Below are positions 28,050 to 37,695 of a stretch of 64,000 bases of DNA, one piece after another. The notes under the pieces were generated by a model that worked only from the letters and a program-made list of their open reading frames with translations, had not been told where the DNA came from and searched no databases. The stretch lies in the NCBI RefSeq assembly GCF_001983955.1, contig NZ_CP019562.1:248001-312000 (forward strand), given 5' to 3'. The DNA comes from Streptococcus oralis. GTDB lineage: Bacteria > Bacillota > Bacilli > Lactobacillales > Streptococcaceae. The translations under genes and the position numbers were made by a program. Within the stretch, counting starts at the first letter, position 1, and every line of letters starts with the position of its first letter.

Positions 28050-29300
28050 ATGCTAAGTGCAAAAGATGTGGTGAAAGCCCACAAAGTTTTGAGTGGTGTA
28101 GTAGTTGATACACCACTAGAATATGATCATTATTTATCAGAAAAATATCAAGCAAAGATTTATCTCAAAAAGGAGAATGCGCAACGAGTTCGCTCTTTTA
28201 AAATTCGTGGAGCCTATTATGCCATTTCTCAACTATCAAAAGAAGAACGTGAACGTGGTGTAGTCTGTGCCTCTGCGGGAAATCACGCTCAAGGTGTCGC
28301 CTATACTTGTAATGAGATGAAGATTCCTGCAACAATTTTTATGCCTATTACAACACCGCAACAAAAGATTGGGCAGGTTCGCTTTTTCGGTGGAGAGTTC
28401 GTGACAATCAAGTTGGTTGGGGATACATTTGATGCTTCTGCTAAGGCAGCACAAGAATTTACATTGACAGAAAACCGCACCTTCATCGATCCTTTTGATG
28501 ATGCGCATGTTCAGGCTGGTCAAGGGACTGTAGCCTATGAGATTCTTGAAGAAGCCCGTAAAGAGTCTATTGATTTTGATACAGTACTTGTACCAGTAGG
28601 TGGTGGCGGATTGATTGCCGGTGTTTCAACTTACATCAAGGAAACCAACCCGACCATTGAAGTGATCGGAGTAGAAGCTAATGGTGCTCGCTCTATGAAA
28701 GCAGCCTTTGAAGCTGGGGGACCAGTTAAGCTCAAAGAAATTGATAAGTTTGCTGATGGGATAGCCGTACAAAAGGTTGGACAATTAACCTATGAAGCGA
28801 CTCGTAAGAATGTTGAAACGCTGATTGGGGTGGACGAGGGATTGATTTCTGAAACCTTGATTGATCTTTATTCCAAACAAGGAATTGTAGCAGAACCAGC
28901 CGGAGCTGCCAGCGTTGCAGCCTTGGAAGTTTTATCAGACTATATCAAAGGCAAGACGATTTGTTGTATTATTTCTGGGGGCAATAACGATATCAACCGC
29001 ATGCCAGAGATGGAAGAACGTGCCTTGATTTACGATGGAATCAAGCATTACTTTGTAGTGAATTTCCCACAGCGTCCAGGAGCTCTCCGAGAGTTTGTAA
29101 ATGACATTTTGGGGCCAAATGATGACATCACTCGTTTTGAATATATCAAACGAGCAAGCAAGGGGACAGGCCCTGTATTGATTGGGGTAGCTCTTGCCAA
29201 TAAGCATGATTATGCTGGATTGATTCATCGAATGGAAAAGTTTGACCCATCTTATATTAATTTGAATGGGAACGAAACGTTGTATAATATGCTAGTTTAA
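28050..29300 (+). CDS. ilvA: Threonine ammonia-lyase (biosynthetic threonine dehydratase)
   Basis: A 416-residue PLP enzyme that converts threonine to 2-ketobutyrate, the entry to isoleucine. The PLP lysine lies in RVRSFKIRGAYYA, the phosphate-binding loop is VPVGGGGLIAG, and the C-terminal regulatory ACT-like part starts near residue 325 with HYFVVNFPQRPGALREFVND. It is the short form with a single regulatory module. GAGGAGG precedes ATG 28050. It closes the branched-chain cluster. Confidence 0.96.
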   Translation: MLSAKDVVKAHKVLSGVVVDTPLEYDHYLSEKYQAKIYLKKENAQRVRSFKIRGAYYAISQLSKEERERGVVCASAGNHAQGVAYTCNEMKIPATIFMPITTPQQKIGQVRFFGGEFVTIKLVGDTFDASAKAAQEFTLTENRTFIDPFDDAHVQAGQGTVAYEILEEARKESIDFDTVLVPVGGGGLIAGVSTYIKETNPTIEVIGVEANGARSMKAAFEAGGPVKLKEIDKFADGIAVQKVGQLTYEATRKNVETLIGVDEGLISETLIDLYSKQGIVAEPAGAASVAALEVLSDYIKGKTICCIISGGNNDINRMPEMEERALIYDGIKHYFVVNFPQRPGALREFVNDILGPNDDITRFEYIKRASKGTGPVLIGVALANKHDYAGLIHRMEKFDPSYINLNGNETLYNMLV

Positions 29301-29382
29301 GCTAAAATAAAATTATTATCATATTATTTGCGTAATGATGTTGATGGTGCTATAATGAGGGTGACGAAAGGGGGAGATTCCC

Positions 29383-30279
29383 ATGGTTTTACAAATTTTA
29401 CTTATTTTATTGTTTTTAGTGGTGATTGCATCAGTGATTATGATTAGTTCTGTGTATGTGGTTCGACAACAATCGGTCGCTATCATAGAACGCTTTGGTA
29501 AATACCAAAAGTTGAGCAATAGTGGTATTCATTTACGAGCTCCTTTTGGAATTGATAGGATTGCGGCAAGAGTTCAACTACGCTTGTTGCAAAGTGAGAT
29601 TGTTGTAGAGACAAAGACGCAAGATAATGTATTTGTAACGATGAATGTGGCAACTCAGTATCGAGTAAATGAAAACAACGTCACAGATGCCTATTATAAA
29701 TTGATGCGTCCAGAAGCCCAAATTAAATCCTATATTGAAGATGCTTTGCGTTCATCTGTACCAAAGCTAACCCTAGATGAGTTGTTTGAGAAGAAGGATG
29801 AAATCGCCTTAGAAGTTCAAAAACAAGTGGCTGAAGAAATGTCTACGTATGGGTATATCATTGTCAAAACGCTGATTACTAAGGTTGAACCTGATGCTGA
29901 AGTAAAACAATCAATGAATGAAATTAACGCGGCTCAACGTAAGAGAGTTGCGGCGCAAGAGCTTGCTGAAGCAGATAAGATTAAAATCGTGACCGCAGCA
30001 GAAGCAGAAGCAGAAAAAGATCGCCTACATGGTGTAGGGATTGCAGAGCAGCGTAAAGCAATTGTTGACGGACTAGCCGATTCTATCCAAGAGTTAAAGG
30101 GAGCCAATGTTGAGCTAACTGAAGAACAAATCATGTCTATCCTATTAACGAACCAGTATTTAGATACGTTGAATAATTTTGCAGATAAAGAGGGTAATAA
30201 TACAATCTTCCTACCAGCAAATCCTAATGGAGTTGAAGACATAAGAACACATATATTATCGGCTTTGAAAGCCAAATAA
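29383..30279 (+). CDS. SPFH/band-7 (stomatin-like) membrane protein
   Basis: A 298-residue protein with one N-terminal membrane helix (about 3-24) and an SPFH domain (VRQQSVAIIERFGKYQKLSN onward), followed by an Ala/Glu-rich coiled region with AAEAEAEKDRLHG. Stomatin-like proteins organise membrane microdomains and can modulate proteases; many have a NfeD partner, but none is next to it here. GGGGGAG precedes ATG 29383. It appears to be transcribed alone. Confidence 0.92.
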   Translation: MVLQILLILLFLVVIASVIMISSVYVVRQQSVAIIERFGKYQKLSNSGIHLRAPFGIDRIAARVQLRLLQSEIVVETKTQDNVFVTMNVATQYRVNENNVTDAYYKLMRPEAQIKSYIEDALRSSVPKLTLDELFEKKDEIALEVQKQVAEEMSTYGYIIVKTLITKVEPDAEVKQSMNEINAAQRKRVAAQELAEADKIKIVTAAEAEAEKDRLHGVGIAEQRKAIVDGLADSIQELKGANVELTEEQIMSILLTNQYLDTLNNFADKEGNNTIFLPANPNGVEDIRTHILSALKAK

Positions 30280-30323
30280 AAATATGCAGAATAATATAGT
30301 TACGACGAATATATGTTTTTTTA

Positions 30324-30352
30324 TTGACAAATGAAATAAAAACGTATACAAT
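30324..30352 (+). promoter_or_regulatory. Promoter of small 71-aa gene
   Basis: A consensus pair: TTGACA (30324-30329), 17 bases, TACAAT (30347-30352), ending 33 bases before the start codon. Confidence 0.7.
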
Positions 30353-30385
30353 TAAGTATTGTAAAGAATAATTTAGGAGAAGAAC

Positions 30386-30601
30386 ATGGCTAAGTCGAAC
30401 TTTGAAAAAGTAGAAGCAGTTGTTGGCTGGGTTCGTGATAAGAAAATCACAGGCTACCGTATCTCTAAAGAAACGAATGCGCGTGAAATGTCTATCATTG
30501 CTCTAGCACAAGGACGCGCAAAAGTTAAAAATATTTCATTTGAAACAGCTCTTGGTTTAATCGATTTCTATGAAAAAAATCATGAAAAATTTGAAGATTA
30601 A
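30386..30601 (+). CDS. Small conserved-looking protein, HTH-like
   Basis: A 71-residue soluble protein. The pattern KITGYRISKETNAREMSIIALAQGR resembles the helix-turn-helix core of Cro/phage-type regulators (helix, ISKETN turn, recognition helix), and the rest forms a helical tail. I do not recognise a named family. The strong promoter and AGGAG ribosome site argue that it is a real, well-expressed gene. It may be a small DNA-binding protein. Confidence 0.75.
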   Translation: MAKSNFEKVEAVVGWVRDKKITGYRISKETNAREMSIIALAQGRAKVKNISFETALGLIDFYEKNHEKFED

Positions 30602-30612
30602 ACTGTGGTCAC

Positions 30613-30645
30613 AGGCAGATTCCTGAGTAGAGTCTGCCTTTTCTT
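30613..30645 (+). terminator. Terminator of 71-aa gene
   Basis: AGGCAGA (30613-30619) pairs with TCTGCCT (30633-30639) and is followed by TTTCTTT. Confidence 0.75.
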
Positions 30646-30661
30646 TACAATTACAAACTAA

Positions 30662-30688
30662 AAAGACTGCATTCTTTATGCAGTCTTT
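30662..30688 (-). terminator. Terminator of amino-acid ABC operon
   Basis: The perfect eleven-base arms AAAGACTGCAT and ATGCAGTCTTT enclose TCTTT. The hairpin lies six bases past the stop of the minus-strand ATPase gene. Confidence 0.85.
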
Positions 30689-30693
30689 GTTTA

Positions 30694-31434
30694 TTAGCTG
30701 AGATAACGTTGAAGAAACTCTTTTGTCCGTTCTTCTTTAGGGTTCGTGAAGAGTTCTTCTGGTTTGCCTTCTTCAGCAATGACGCCCTTATCCATAAAGA
30801 TGACACGGTGAGAGACATCACGAGCGAATTCCATTTCGTGGGTTACGACGATCATGGTCAAGCCTTCTTGAGCCAAATCCTGCATAATTTTGAGGACTTC
30901 TCCGACCATTTCAGGGTCAAGGGCAGATGTTGGTTCGTCGAAGAGAATGGCATCAGGATTCATGGAGAGTGCGCGGGCGATAGCCACGCGTTGTTTTTGA
31001 CCTCCTGAGAGTTGCTTCGGTTTGGCTTGCCAGTAACGTTCTCCCATACCAACTTTTTCGAGATTCTCTTTGGCGATTTTTTCAGCTTCAGAGTGGTCAC
31101 GTTTGAGTACAGTCGTTTGGGCAACGATAGTATTTTCAAGGACATTTAGATTTTCAAAGAGATTGAAAGATTGGAAAACCATACCGAGTTTTTCACGATA
31201 ATGGGTGAGGTTATAGCCTTTTTCTAAGACATTTTCTCCTCGATAGAGAATCTCTCCTTCTGTAGGTGCTTCTAGTAAATTAATTGAACGAAGGAAGGTT
31301 GATTTTCCACTTCCTGAGCTACCGATGATGGAAATAACCTCTCCTTTATGGACGGTGAGAGAAATGTCTTTTAGCACTTCGTTTTGCCCATATGATTTTT
31401 TGAGGTGTTTGATTTCAAGAATTGGTTGTGTCAT
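30694..31434 (-). CDS. Polar amino-acid (glutamine-type) ABC transporter ATPase
   Basis: A 246-residue ATPase of the GlnQ/polar amino-acid import class. Walker A is GSSGSGKST, signature LSGGQKQR, Walker [12 protein letters not shown] and the H-loop VVTHEMEFA. It overlaps the stop of the fused binding-protein/permease gene by four bases, forming a two-gene importer. Pneumococcus has the same pair in the same neighbourhood (between ilvA and uppP). Confidence 0.95.
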   Translation of the reverse strand: MTQPILEIKHLKKSYGQNEVLKDISLTVHKGEVISIIGSSGSGKSTFLRSINLLEAPTEGEILYRGENVLEKGYNLTHYREKLGMVFQSFNLFENLNVLENTIVAQTTVLKRDHSEAEKIAKENLEKVGMGERYWQAKPKQLSGGQKQRVAIARALSMNPDAILFDEPTSALDPEMVGEVLKIMQDLAQEGLTMIVVTHEMEFARDVSHRVIFMDKGVIAEEGKPEELFTNPKEERTKEFLQRYLS

Positions 31435-32996
31435 TTTTTCAAATCCTCCGTTTGCATTTGGTTAGCACCTGTAGTGTAAGTATCCATGTCCATACGACGC
31501 TCGATGAAGCGTAGGATACGGGTCACAGTGAAGGTGAGGACAAAGTAAATCACGGCGATAATGGTAAAGGTCTGGAAGTATTGATAGGTTTGTGTTGCTA
31601 CAGTATTTCCTGAGAAATAAAGCTCAACAACTGAAATAACGTTCAATACAGAGGTATCTTTGATATTGATGACAAACTCATTACCAGTAGCAGGTAGAAT
31701 ATTACGGACAACCTGAGGTAGGACAATCTTACGCATGGTTTGATTGTGGGTCATACCAAGAGCAGTTGCGGCTTCAAATTGTCCCTTGTCAACTGCTAGA
31801 ATACCACCACGAACGATCTCTGTCATGTAGGCACCCGTGTTGATTGAGACGATGAAGATAGCGGCTAGTGTGCGGTCAAGGTTAATACCGAAAGCTTGGG
31901 CAGTTCCATAGTAGATAACCATGGATTGAACAATCATTGGTGTACCACGGAAGATCTCGATATAGACATTGAGAATCCAACCGACTAGTTTCTGTAGGGC
32001 GTACATTGCCTTGTTCTCAGATAGTGGAGCGGTACGGAAGACCCCAATCGCAAGTCCGATAAGGAGACCTGTGATGGTTCCGATAATGGAGATTAAGAGT
32101 GTGATACCAGCACCACGCAAGAGTTGTTGCCAGTTTTCAGAAAGGATCTTAGCGACTTGGCTAAAGAAACTACTTTCTTCCTCCGTTGTTGTAGACTCCA
32201 CAGGTTGCTCTTTGATCATACGATCCATGAGGGCTACTTGCTCATCCTTTGAGATGGTTTCGATACTCGCATTGATTTGGCTGATACGGCTGTCATCTTT
32301 ACGAAGTCCAATAGCAATAGCTGTATCTTCTTCGCCAGTTTTGAAACCTGGTTGAGGTTGGATCATTTTGAACTTAGCGTTAGCAGACTCAGCGGTCATT
32401 GCTTCAGGTCGTTCAGAAACATAGGCATCAATAACACCGGCCTCCAGAGCTTGACGCATCTGAGCGAAGTCACCCATAGCTGTTTCTTTTTTGGAACCTG
32501 GAATTTGGGAAATCAAATCATAGAGGTAAACACCTTGTTGAGACGTGATTTTTGCTCCGCTAAAATCCTCTAAAGATTTGGCATTCGCGTAGGCAGAGTC
32601 CTTTTTTACCAATAGAACCGGTTCGCTAGTATAGTAACTGCTTGAAAAAGCAATTTCTTGTTTGCGTTCAGCGGTTGGGCTCATACCGGCAATGATCATA
32701 TCAATTTTGCCAGAAGTAAGGGCTGGAACAAGTCCTTCCCATTTGGTTTTCACGACCAAAGGTTCCTTGCCAAGGTCTTTGGCAATCTTTTTAGCGATTT
32801 GAACATCGTAGCCGTTGGCATATTGGTTGGTACCGTCGATTTTGACGGCGCCGTTACTATCGTCGTCTTGGGTCCAGTTGAAGGGAGCGTAAGCTGCCTC
32901 CATCCCGATGCGTAAATATTCGTCGGCTTGGACTTGGCTAACTAGTCCTAAGGTAAGGGCTAGGCTAGCAAGGATAGATAAGCATAATTTTTTCAT
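31431..32996 (-). CDS. Amino-acid ABC transporter, substrate-binding protein fused to permease
   Basis: A 521-residue protein joining a signal peptide (1-26, cleaved near QVQA), a solute-binding domain (about 27-280, starting [17 protein letters not shown]), and an ABC permease of the HisMQ type (about 295-510, with the EAA-loop [25 protein letters not shown]). Such fusions are typical of streptococcal glutamine/glutamate importers. The start is set at the ATG 32996, where AGGAGAAAAC precedes it on the minus strand; 22 upstream codons in frame have no ribosome site. TTGAAA-17-TACAAT lies at 33062-33034 (minus). Confidence 0.94.
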   Translation of the reverse strand: MKKLCLSILASLALTLGLVSQVQADEYLRIGMEAAYAPFNWTQDDDSNGAVKIDGTNQYANGYDVQIAKKIAKDLGKEPLVVKTKWEGLVPALTSGKIDMIIAGMSPTAERKQEIAFSSSYYTSEPVLLVKKDSAYANAKSLEDFSGAKITSQQGVYLYDLISQIPGSKKETAMGDFAQMRQALEAGVIDAYVSERPEAMTAESANAKFKMIQPQPGFKTGEEDTAIAIGLRKDDSRISQINASIETISKDEQVALMDRMIKEQPVESTTTEEESSFFSQVAKILSENWQQLLRGAGITLLISIIGTITGLLIGLAIGVFRTAPLSENKAMYALQKLVGWILNVYIEIFRGTPMIVQSMVIYYGTAQAFGINLDRTLAAIFIVSINTGAYMTEIVRGGILAVDKGQFEAATALGMTHNQTMRKIVLPQVVRNILPATGNEFVINIKDTSVLNVISVVELYFSGNTVATQTYQYFQTFTIIAVIYFVLTFTVTRILRFIERRMDMDTYTTGANQMQTEDLKK

Positions 32997-33033
32997 GTTT
33001 TCTCCTATTTCTAGTCTAAAAATGACTCTCTCT

Positions 33034-33098
33034 ATTGTATCTAAAAATAGTGAGATTTTCAATACAAGTAAGCCTTTACTTATAAAAAATGATATAAT
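33034..33098. promoter_or_regulatory. Divergent promoters between amino-acid importer and DUF2207 gene
   Basis: The minus-strand promoter is TTGAAA (33062-33057), 17 bases, TACAAT (33039-33034). The plus-strand promoter is an extended -10 TGA-TATAAT (33090-33098). The two face apart. Confidence 0.65.
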
Positions 33099-33125
33099 GG
33101 TAAAAAGATTGAAAGGGAACCGATT

Positions 33126-35021
33126 ATGAAAAAAAGATGGCTGTTGGCTTTGGTATTTACTTATTTATTATTTATACCGAACCTGGTTTTTGCAGTAGAC
33201 TTTGATATCTTATCCTATCAGGGTGATTTGAATATTCATGCAGATAATACTGCAATTTTTAAGGAAACAATTACCTACCGCTTTGGAGATGATTATAATG
33301 GTCAGTTAGTTGGACTCGGGAAAGCTGGGAAAATGCCAGAAGGATTTGACATTGATCCCGATCCGACCGTTCAGGTTTCTAAAAATGGAAGAATTGTTCA
33401 AAATGCTTCCTTCTATACTATGGAGGAAGAGGACGGCTACAAGGTAAAAATTTACAATGCTGGATATGCTGGAGATACTGTTCGTGTAACGGTTACCTGG
33501 AAACTAACAAACCTTCTCTTCTTATATAAGGATATCGCAGAGCTGAATTGGCAACCCTTGACCGATAGTACTGGAGACATCAAAGAGATTGAGTTTAAGG
33601 TTAGCTCTGATACTCCAGCAGAGAAACTCTATTTTCATGCAGGCCAACTCCTAAGGGACTCTAGTGTTGAAAAAGCAAATAATCTCTATCATGTCAAAAT
33701 GAAAGACCTTCCTAGAAAGCGACAGATCGAATTACACGCATACTGGCCGAGAAGTGCTTTTGCAGGAGCTCCAGATCAAGGATTAGAGGAAGAACGTTTA
33801 ACGGATTTTAACCGGATTGAAAGCAATATAGCGACAGAAAAAGCGCAAAGTGAGATAATGATGAAATGGGTATTTCCCGTCATTTTTATGAGTCTCTTAC
33901 TTCTAGTTCCTCTCTTCTATAGGAAGTTTTGTCAGAGTACAAGCATTAAAAAGGTCTTTCCAAAAGATCATCGACTCTACGAACCACCGATGGATTTGCC
34001 TCCAATGGTTTTAGCAGAAGCTGTGTATTCAACTTCCTTAGAGGAAGTCAATCCCCTAAACAAATCAGGGTTTGGTAAATTTACTTTTGAACGTTTGATT
34101 CAGGCAACCTTGTTGGATTTAGTCGATCGAGGTCATTTATCTATTTTTCAAAGGGATGAGGAACCTTATGTGCGCATTATCAGTGAAAAGGGTTTGTCCA
34201 ATTTTGAGAAGGAATGCCTGCGCATGACTTTGTCAAATAAGAAAGAATTGGCTATTTCAGAGCTCTTCCCTGATTACCAAGTTTCATCTTCCCTTTACCG
34301 TGGTGCCAAAGAGTCAGATGAAAAACATATCCGAGAAACAGGCTCGCGTCTCAAACGCTCCTTTGAAGGAAGACTTCAACGCATTCAGTCTTGTGTCAAG
34401 GATAAGGTCCATGTACTTCGTATCCCAAGCTACTATCGTCCCTTGACAAGTGAGGAACGTCGCCTTGCTCTTGGGATGCGGGTCTGTTCAGCCATAACAG
34501 CTCTAGGTGGACTGCTTTTCTTTTACTATAGCTGGAAAACACATGGCTTCTTTTCAATCCCATTTCTACTCTTAGGATTGACAGGATTAGGGGCTAGTTT
34601 CTGGGTTTATCTTGCCACGCGAGGAGCCTATCGCGATGGAGTTCTAACAGAGGAGGGAGCGGAGATCTTCTATCTCTGGACGAGTTTTGAAAATATGCTT
34701 CGGGATATCGCTCATCTGGATCAGGCCGAGCTAGAGAGCATCGTCCTTTGGAACCGTCTACTGGTCTATGCGACTCTCTTTGGTTATGCCAAGAAGGTGA
34801 GCAAGTTAATGAAAGTCCGCCATATTCAGCTTGAAAATCCAGATTTGAATCTTTATGTAGCCTATGGTTGGCACTCACAGTTCTACACCTCAACTGCACA
34901 AATCAAGCAATATACTGCTGTCGCAAATACAGCTAGCAATTACTCTGTATCTTCTGGAAGTGGAAGTTCAGGTGGAGGATTCTCAGGAGGAGGTGGCGGT
35001 GGTAGCATCGGCGCCTTCTAA
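33126..35021 (+). CDS. DUF2207 domain-containing membrane protein
   Basis: A 631-residue protein. The signal peptide (1-24) is followed by an extracellular DUF2207 domain (about 25-240, with ITYRFGDDYNGQLVGLGKAG). Then come one membrane helix (about 248-266), a cytoplasmic stretch (about 270-450), two further helices (about 452-495), another soluble part, and a C-terminal Ser/Gly-rich tail (SSGGGFSGGGGGGSIGAF). Tails of this kind are shared by many DUF2207 proteins. The function is unknown. It precedes uppP by 60 bases and may be co-transcribed with it. Confidence 0.88.
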   Translation: MKKRWLLALVFTYLLFIPNLVFAVDFDILSYQGDLNIHADNTAIFKETITYRFGDDYNGQLVGLGKAGKMPEGFDIDPDPTVQVSKNGRIVQNASFYTMEEEDGYKVKIYNAGYAGDTVRVTVTWKLTNLLFLYKDIAELNWQPLTDSTGDIKEIEFKVSSDTPAEKLYFHAGQLLRDSSVEKANNLYHVKMKDLPRKRQIELHAYWPRSAFAGAPDQGLEEERLTDFNRIESNIATEKAQSEIMMKWVFPVIFMSLLLLVPLFYRKFCQSTSIKKVFPKDHRLYEPPMDLPPMVLAEAVYSTSLEEVNPLNKSGFGKFTFERLIQATLLDLVDRGHLSIFQRDEEPYVRIISEKGLSNFEKECLRMTLSNKKELAISELFPDYQVSSSLYRGAKESDEKHIRETGSRLKRSFEGRLQRIQSCVKDKVHVLRIPSYYRPLTSEERRLALGMRVCSAITALGGLLFFYYSWKTHGFFSIPFLLLGLTGLGASFWVYLATRGAYRDGVLTEEGAEIFYLWTSFENMLRDIAHLDQAELESIVLWNRLLVYATLFGYAKKVSKLMKVRHIQLENPDLNLYVAYGWHSQFYTSTAQIKQYTAVANTASNYSVSSGSGSSGGGFSGGGGGGSIGAF

Positions 35022-35080
35022 AAAACCTATCGCAACATCCGAAATTATGCTATAATAGAGGACAGAAAAAGGAGTAATGT

Positions 35081-35926
35081 ATGTATTTTATTGAAATTTT
35101 GAAGTCAATCTTTTTTGGGATTGTTGAAGGAATTACAGAATGGTTGCCCATTTCAAGTACTGGCCATTTGATCTTGGTAGAAGAATTTGTACAATACAAG
35201 GACCAAAATGAAGCCTTCATGTCCATGTTTAATGTTGTCATCCAGCTTGGTGCCATTTTAGCAGTTATGGTCATTTACTTTAACAAGCTTAACCCTTTCA
35301 AACCTGGTAAAACTAAGGTCGAAGTTCGTAGAACTTGGCAATTATGGTCAAAAGTCTTCGTTGCGACCTTGCCTTTGCTATTGGTTTTTAAACTAGATGA
35401 TTGGTTTGATGCTAACTTCCATAACATGGTTTCAGTTGCGATCATGTTGATTATCTATGGTGTTGCCTTTATCTATCTTGAAAAACGAAATAAGGCGCAA
35501 GCCATTGAACCAACAGTAACAGAGCTAGACAAGTTGCCTTATAAAACAGCCCTTTACATTGGACTCTTCCAAGTCCTCGCCCTCTTTCCAGGAACAAGCC
35601 GTTCAGGTGCGACTATCGTTGGTGGTTTGTTGAATGGAACAAGCCGCTCAGTCGTAACAGAGTTTACCTTCTATCTCGGAATTCCTGTTATGTTCGGAGC
35701 TAGTGCTTTAAAGATTTTCAAATTTATCAAAGCAGGTCAACTCTTGAGTTTTGGACAACTGTTCTTACTCTTGGTTGCTATGGGTGTTGCCTTTGCGGTC
35801 AGCATGGTTGCCATTCGTTTCTTGACCAGCTATGTGAAGAAGCACGACTTTACACTCTTTGGTAAATACCGTATTGTACTCGGTAGCGTCTTGTTGCTTT
35901 ATAGTTTTGTGCGTTTATTTGTATAA
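35081..35926 (+). CDS. uppP: Undecaprenyl-diphosphatase UppP (BacA)
   Basis: A 281-residue membrane enzyme that recycles undecaprenyl pyrophosphate to the monophosphate carrier for cell-wall synthesis and confers bacitracin tolerance. The catalytic motifs [20 protein letters not shown] and [16 protein letters not shown] are intact, with about eight helices. AAAGGAG precedes ATG 35081. The neighbours (amino-acid ABC before, dinB-pflB after) match pneumococcal order. Confidence 0.98.
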   Translation: MYFIEILKSIFFGIVEGITEWLPISSTGHLILVEEFVQYKDQNEAFMSMFNVVIQLGAILAVMVIYFNKLNPFKPGKTKVEVRRTWQLWSKVFVATLPLLLVFKLDDWFDANFHNMVSVAIMLIIYGVAFIYLEKRNKAQAIEPTVTELDKLPYKTALYIGLFQVLALFPGTSRSGATIVGGLLNGTSRSVVTEFTFYLGIPVMFGASALKIFKFIKAGQLLSFGQLFLLLVAMGVAFAVSMVAIRFLTSYVKKHDFTLFGKYRIVLGSVLLLYSFVRLFV

Positions 35927-35936
35927 GTTAAAAATA

Positions 35937-35987
35937 AAATAGGATAGTTCGCCAAAAAAACATTTGGGGAACTATCCTATTTTTTTA
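35937..35987 (+). terminator. uppP terminator
   Basis: The perfect 14-base arms AAATAGGATAGTTC and GAACTATCCTATTT flank an 18-base loop and are followed by T's. Confidence 0.88.
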
Positions 35988-36075
35988 TAATCGTTTAGTT
36001 TATTTTTTATTACATCATTATATCGCCTTGTCCTACATTTATCCACGGCTTTAAAAGTAAACGAAAAGATTGTAT

Positions 36076-36708
36076 TTAATTTGATTGATTTAAAATTTCT
36101 TGGATCAAAGATTCATCAAAAATATCTAGTCCGATGGATTGAAGCATAAATTGTAAAAAATAGATACGATCAACTATTTTTTCGGAAGAATTTTCAAAAA
36201 TACTCCCTTCTACCCAAAAGTTAGTCAAAAGCAAGATTGTCTCGGCTGCTTCATTAGGGAAGGGGATAGGTTGGATGGACTGATCTTCTATTCCTTTTTT
36301 TATAATATCAGCAATAAGGGGAGTTCCTATACGCAGATTGTAACGGATAATAGTCAGCATGAACTCCGCATCAAGAGGCGCGTGATTAAACATCTCGTAG
36401 TTAGTTTTCTGACTTTTTAAACTAAACTGAAAGGTTTCTTTGAGCTGCTCTCTTCCAGTTAAATGACTGGTGGATTCAAGCCAGTCTAGCAATTCCTTTT
36501 CCATCAATTGATAACGCTGTTTTAAAACTGCAAAAAAAATTTCATCTTTTGATTGAAAATGGTGATAAATGGCTCCTTTTGAAATGCTAGCTGTTTGCGC
36601 TATGTTTTGTACACTTGTTTTTTCATAGCCGTTGAGAATAAAAAGCTGTGAAGCTGTTGATAAAATTTTTTCAATCATTGCTTGAGATTTTTCTGTTTTT
36701 GCTACCAT
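36076..36708 (-). CDS. TetR family transcriptional regulator
   Basis: A 210-residue TetR-family regulator. The N-terminal HTH is LFILNGYEKTSVQNIAQTAS followed by ISKGAIYHHFQSKDEIFFAVL. The C-terminal ligand domain is unclassified. It lies 99 bases downstream of a small membrane-protein gene on the same strand. A palindrome of TetR-operator style (ACCG-6-CGGT) sits upstream of that gene at 37149-37170, so the pair is probably autoregulated. A TetR that controls a small membrane partner suggests a stress or efflux-related role, but no transporter is nearby. Confidence 0.93.
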   Translation of the reverse strand: MVAKTEKSQAMIEKILSTASQLFILNGYEKTSVQNIAQTASISKGAIYHHFQSKDEIFFAVLKQRYQLMEKELLDWLESTSHLTGREQLKETFQFSLKSQKTNYEMFNHAPLDAEFMLTIIRYNLRIGTPLIADIIKKGIEDQSIQPIPFPNEAAETILLLTNFWVEGSIFENSSEKIVDRIYFLQFMLQSIGLDIFDESLIQEILNQSN

Positions 36709-36807
36709 TGGGTTCCTTCTCTCTGTTATAATAGATTTATTTTATCAAAAAAAGAAGAAAAGGTAATATTTGAGCGTCTAACAAGCCTCCTTCTTAAGAA
36801 AACCACT

Positions 36808-37119
36808 CTACTTTTTTAATTTTGCTTCTATACGTTTGATGTGATACAAGTTTGAGAGAACTGTAATCCCACCAATGGTCATTATTCCTAAACCATTCCA
36901 AGGACTAAACAAAGTAGTGATGAGCCCACCAGTAAGTGTAGCATATCCACATTTCACTCCCAAACGAGAATGTCGGATACCGCTCTCTCCTTGTGTTAAT
37001 CGGTAAAACTGTTCTTTTTGTAGCTTTTTTTGCTTTTGAATGACTTCGTGATGGCGTATTTGTTGTTGACGTACTCGTTGATTTTGTTTTGCAATATAAT
37101 CGATTGTTTTTTCTAGCAT
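36808..37119 (-). CDS. Small membrane protein with coiled N-terminus
   Basis: A 103-residue protein. Residues 1-48 are highly charged and Gln/Lys-rich (IAKQNQRVRQQQIRHHEVIQ), likely helical. Two hydrophobic segments follow (about 56-73 and 76-92), and a basic tail IKRIEAKLKK. I recognise no family. It is preceded by a TetR-type palindrome and followed by the tetR gene, so it is probably the regulated target. Confidence 0.75.
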   Translation of the reverse strand: MLEKTIDYIAKQNQRVRQQQIRHHEVIQKQKKLQKEQFYRLTQGESGIRHSRLGVKCGYATLTGGLITTLFSPWNGLGIMTIGGITVLSNLYHIKRIEAKLKK

Positions 37120-37148
37120 AGTTTTTTTTATGTTAAGTCCTTTCTTTT

Positions 37149-37170
37149 AAAAACCGACCAGACGGTATTT
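37149..37170 (-). promoter_or_regulatory. TetR-type operator palindrome
   Basis: AAAAACCG (37149-37156) and CGGTATTT (37163-37170) are inverted arms with one mismatch around ACCAGA. The ACCG-6-CGGT core is typical of TetR-family operators. It lies 30 bases upstream of the 103-residue membrane-protein gene. Confidence 0.65.
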
Positions 37171-37174
37171 TTAT

Positions 37175-37640
37175 TTTTTCTAGTTTAACAAATAAAAATG
37201 AAGGTGTCAACACCTACCACTTATGAGAAAAAGTTTTTTACTAGGAACTATTTGAAATCTATCTCACATTTTTAGTTTTAAGTGCTGGAAATAATACTTA
37301 ATTAAAACCAACTGCCCCTTTTCATCAATAAACTGTCAAAAAATATTGTAGTCCAAGTATATGCGTGGGAATGTACCTTGAAAATTATAGCACATATCCT
37401 AGTACAAATGCAGTAGGACATCAAACTAAACTATATTTCTCAAAAGCATTCAGTTCTCTAATAAAAGAGAGAGGGGATAAGAGGAAGAGGCTTTCTTGAA
37501 TTAGGAATTATTAGAGTCTAAAAGGGGAATCATACTAATACAGCCTGCCGAATGCTGGTCAGCAATTTAAGATAGTACCTCAGACTGTTTTAGTGGTTAG
37601 CTATCACGATCTAAGAATTATTTTTAAACAGAATGAGGCT
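37175..37640. other. Gene-free interval
   Basis: I see no gene, promoter pair or named repeat in this AT-rich stretch between the TetR-type operator and the region downstream of dinB. A short palindrome GGTGTCAACACC lies at 37203-37214. At 37629-37666 AATGAGG and CCTCATT form a hairpin downstream of dinB on the minus strand, a possible terminator. The interval could hold decayed coding sequence. Confidence 0.5.
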
Positions 37641-37695
37641 GAAACACTTTTGTTCCAACCTCATTTGATTTAAACCAATGAGTCCCCTCAAGGAT

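Noticed and set aside
30304..30311. GACGAATA near the 71-residue gene as a ComX box
   Set aside because: The conserved first T is missing and a consensus sigma-70 promoter lies between it and the gene.
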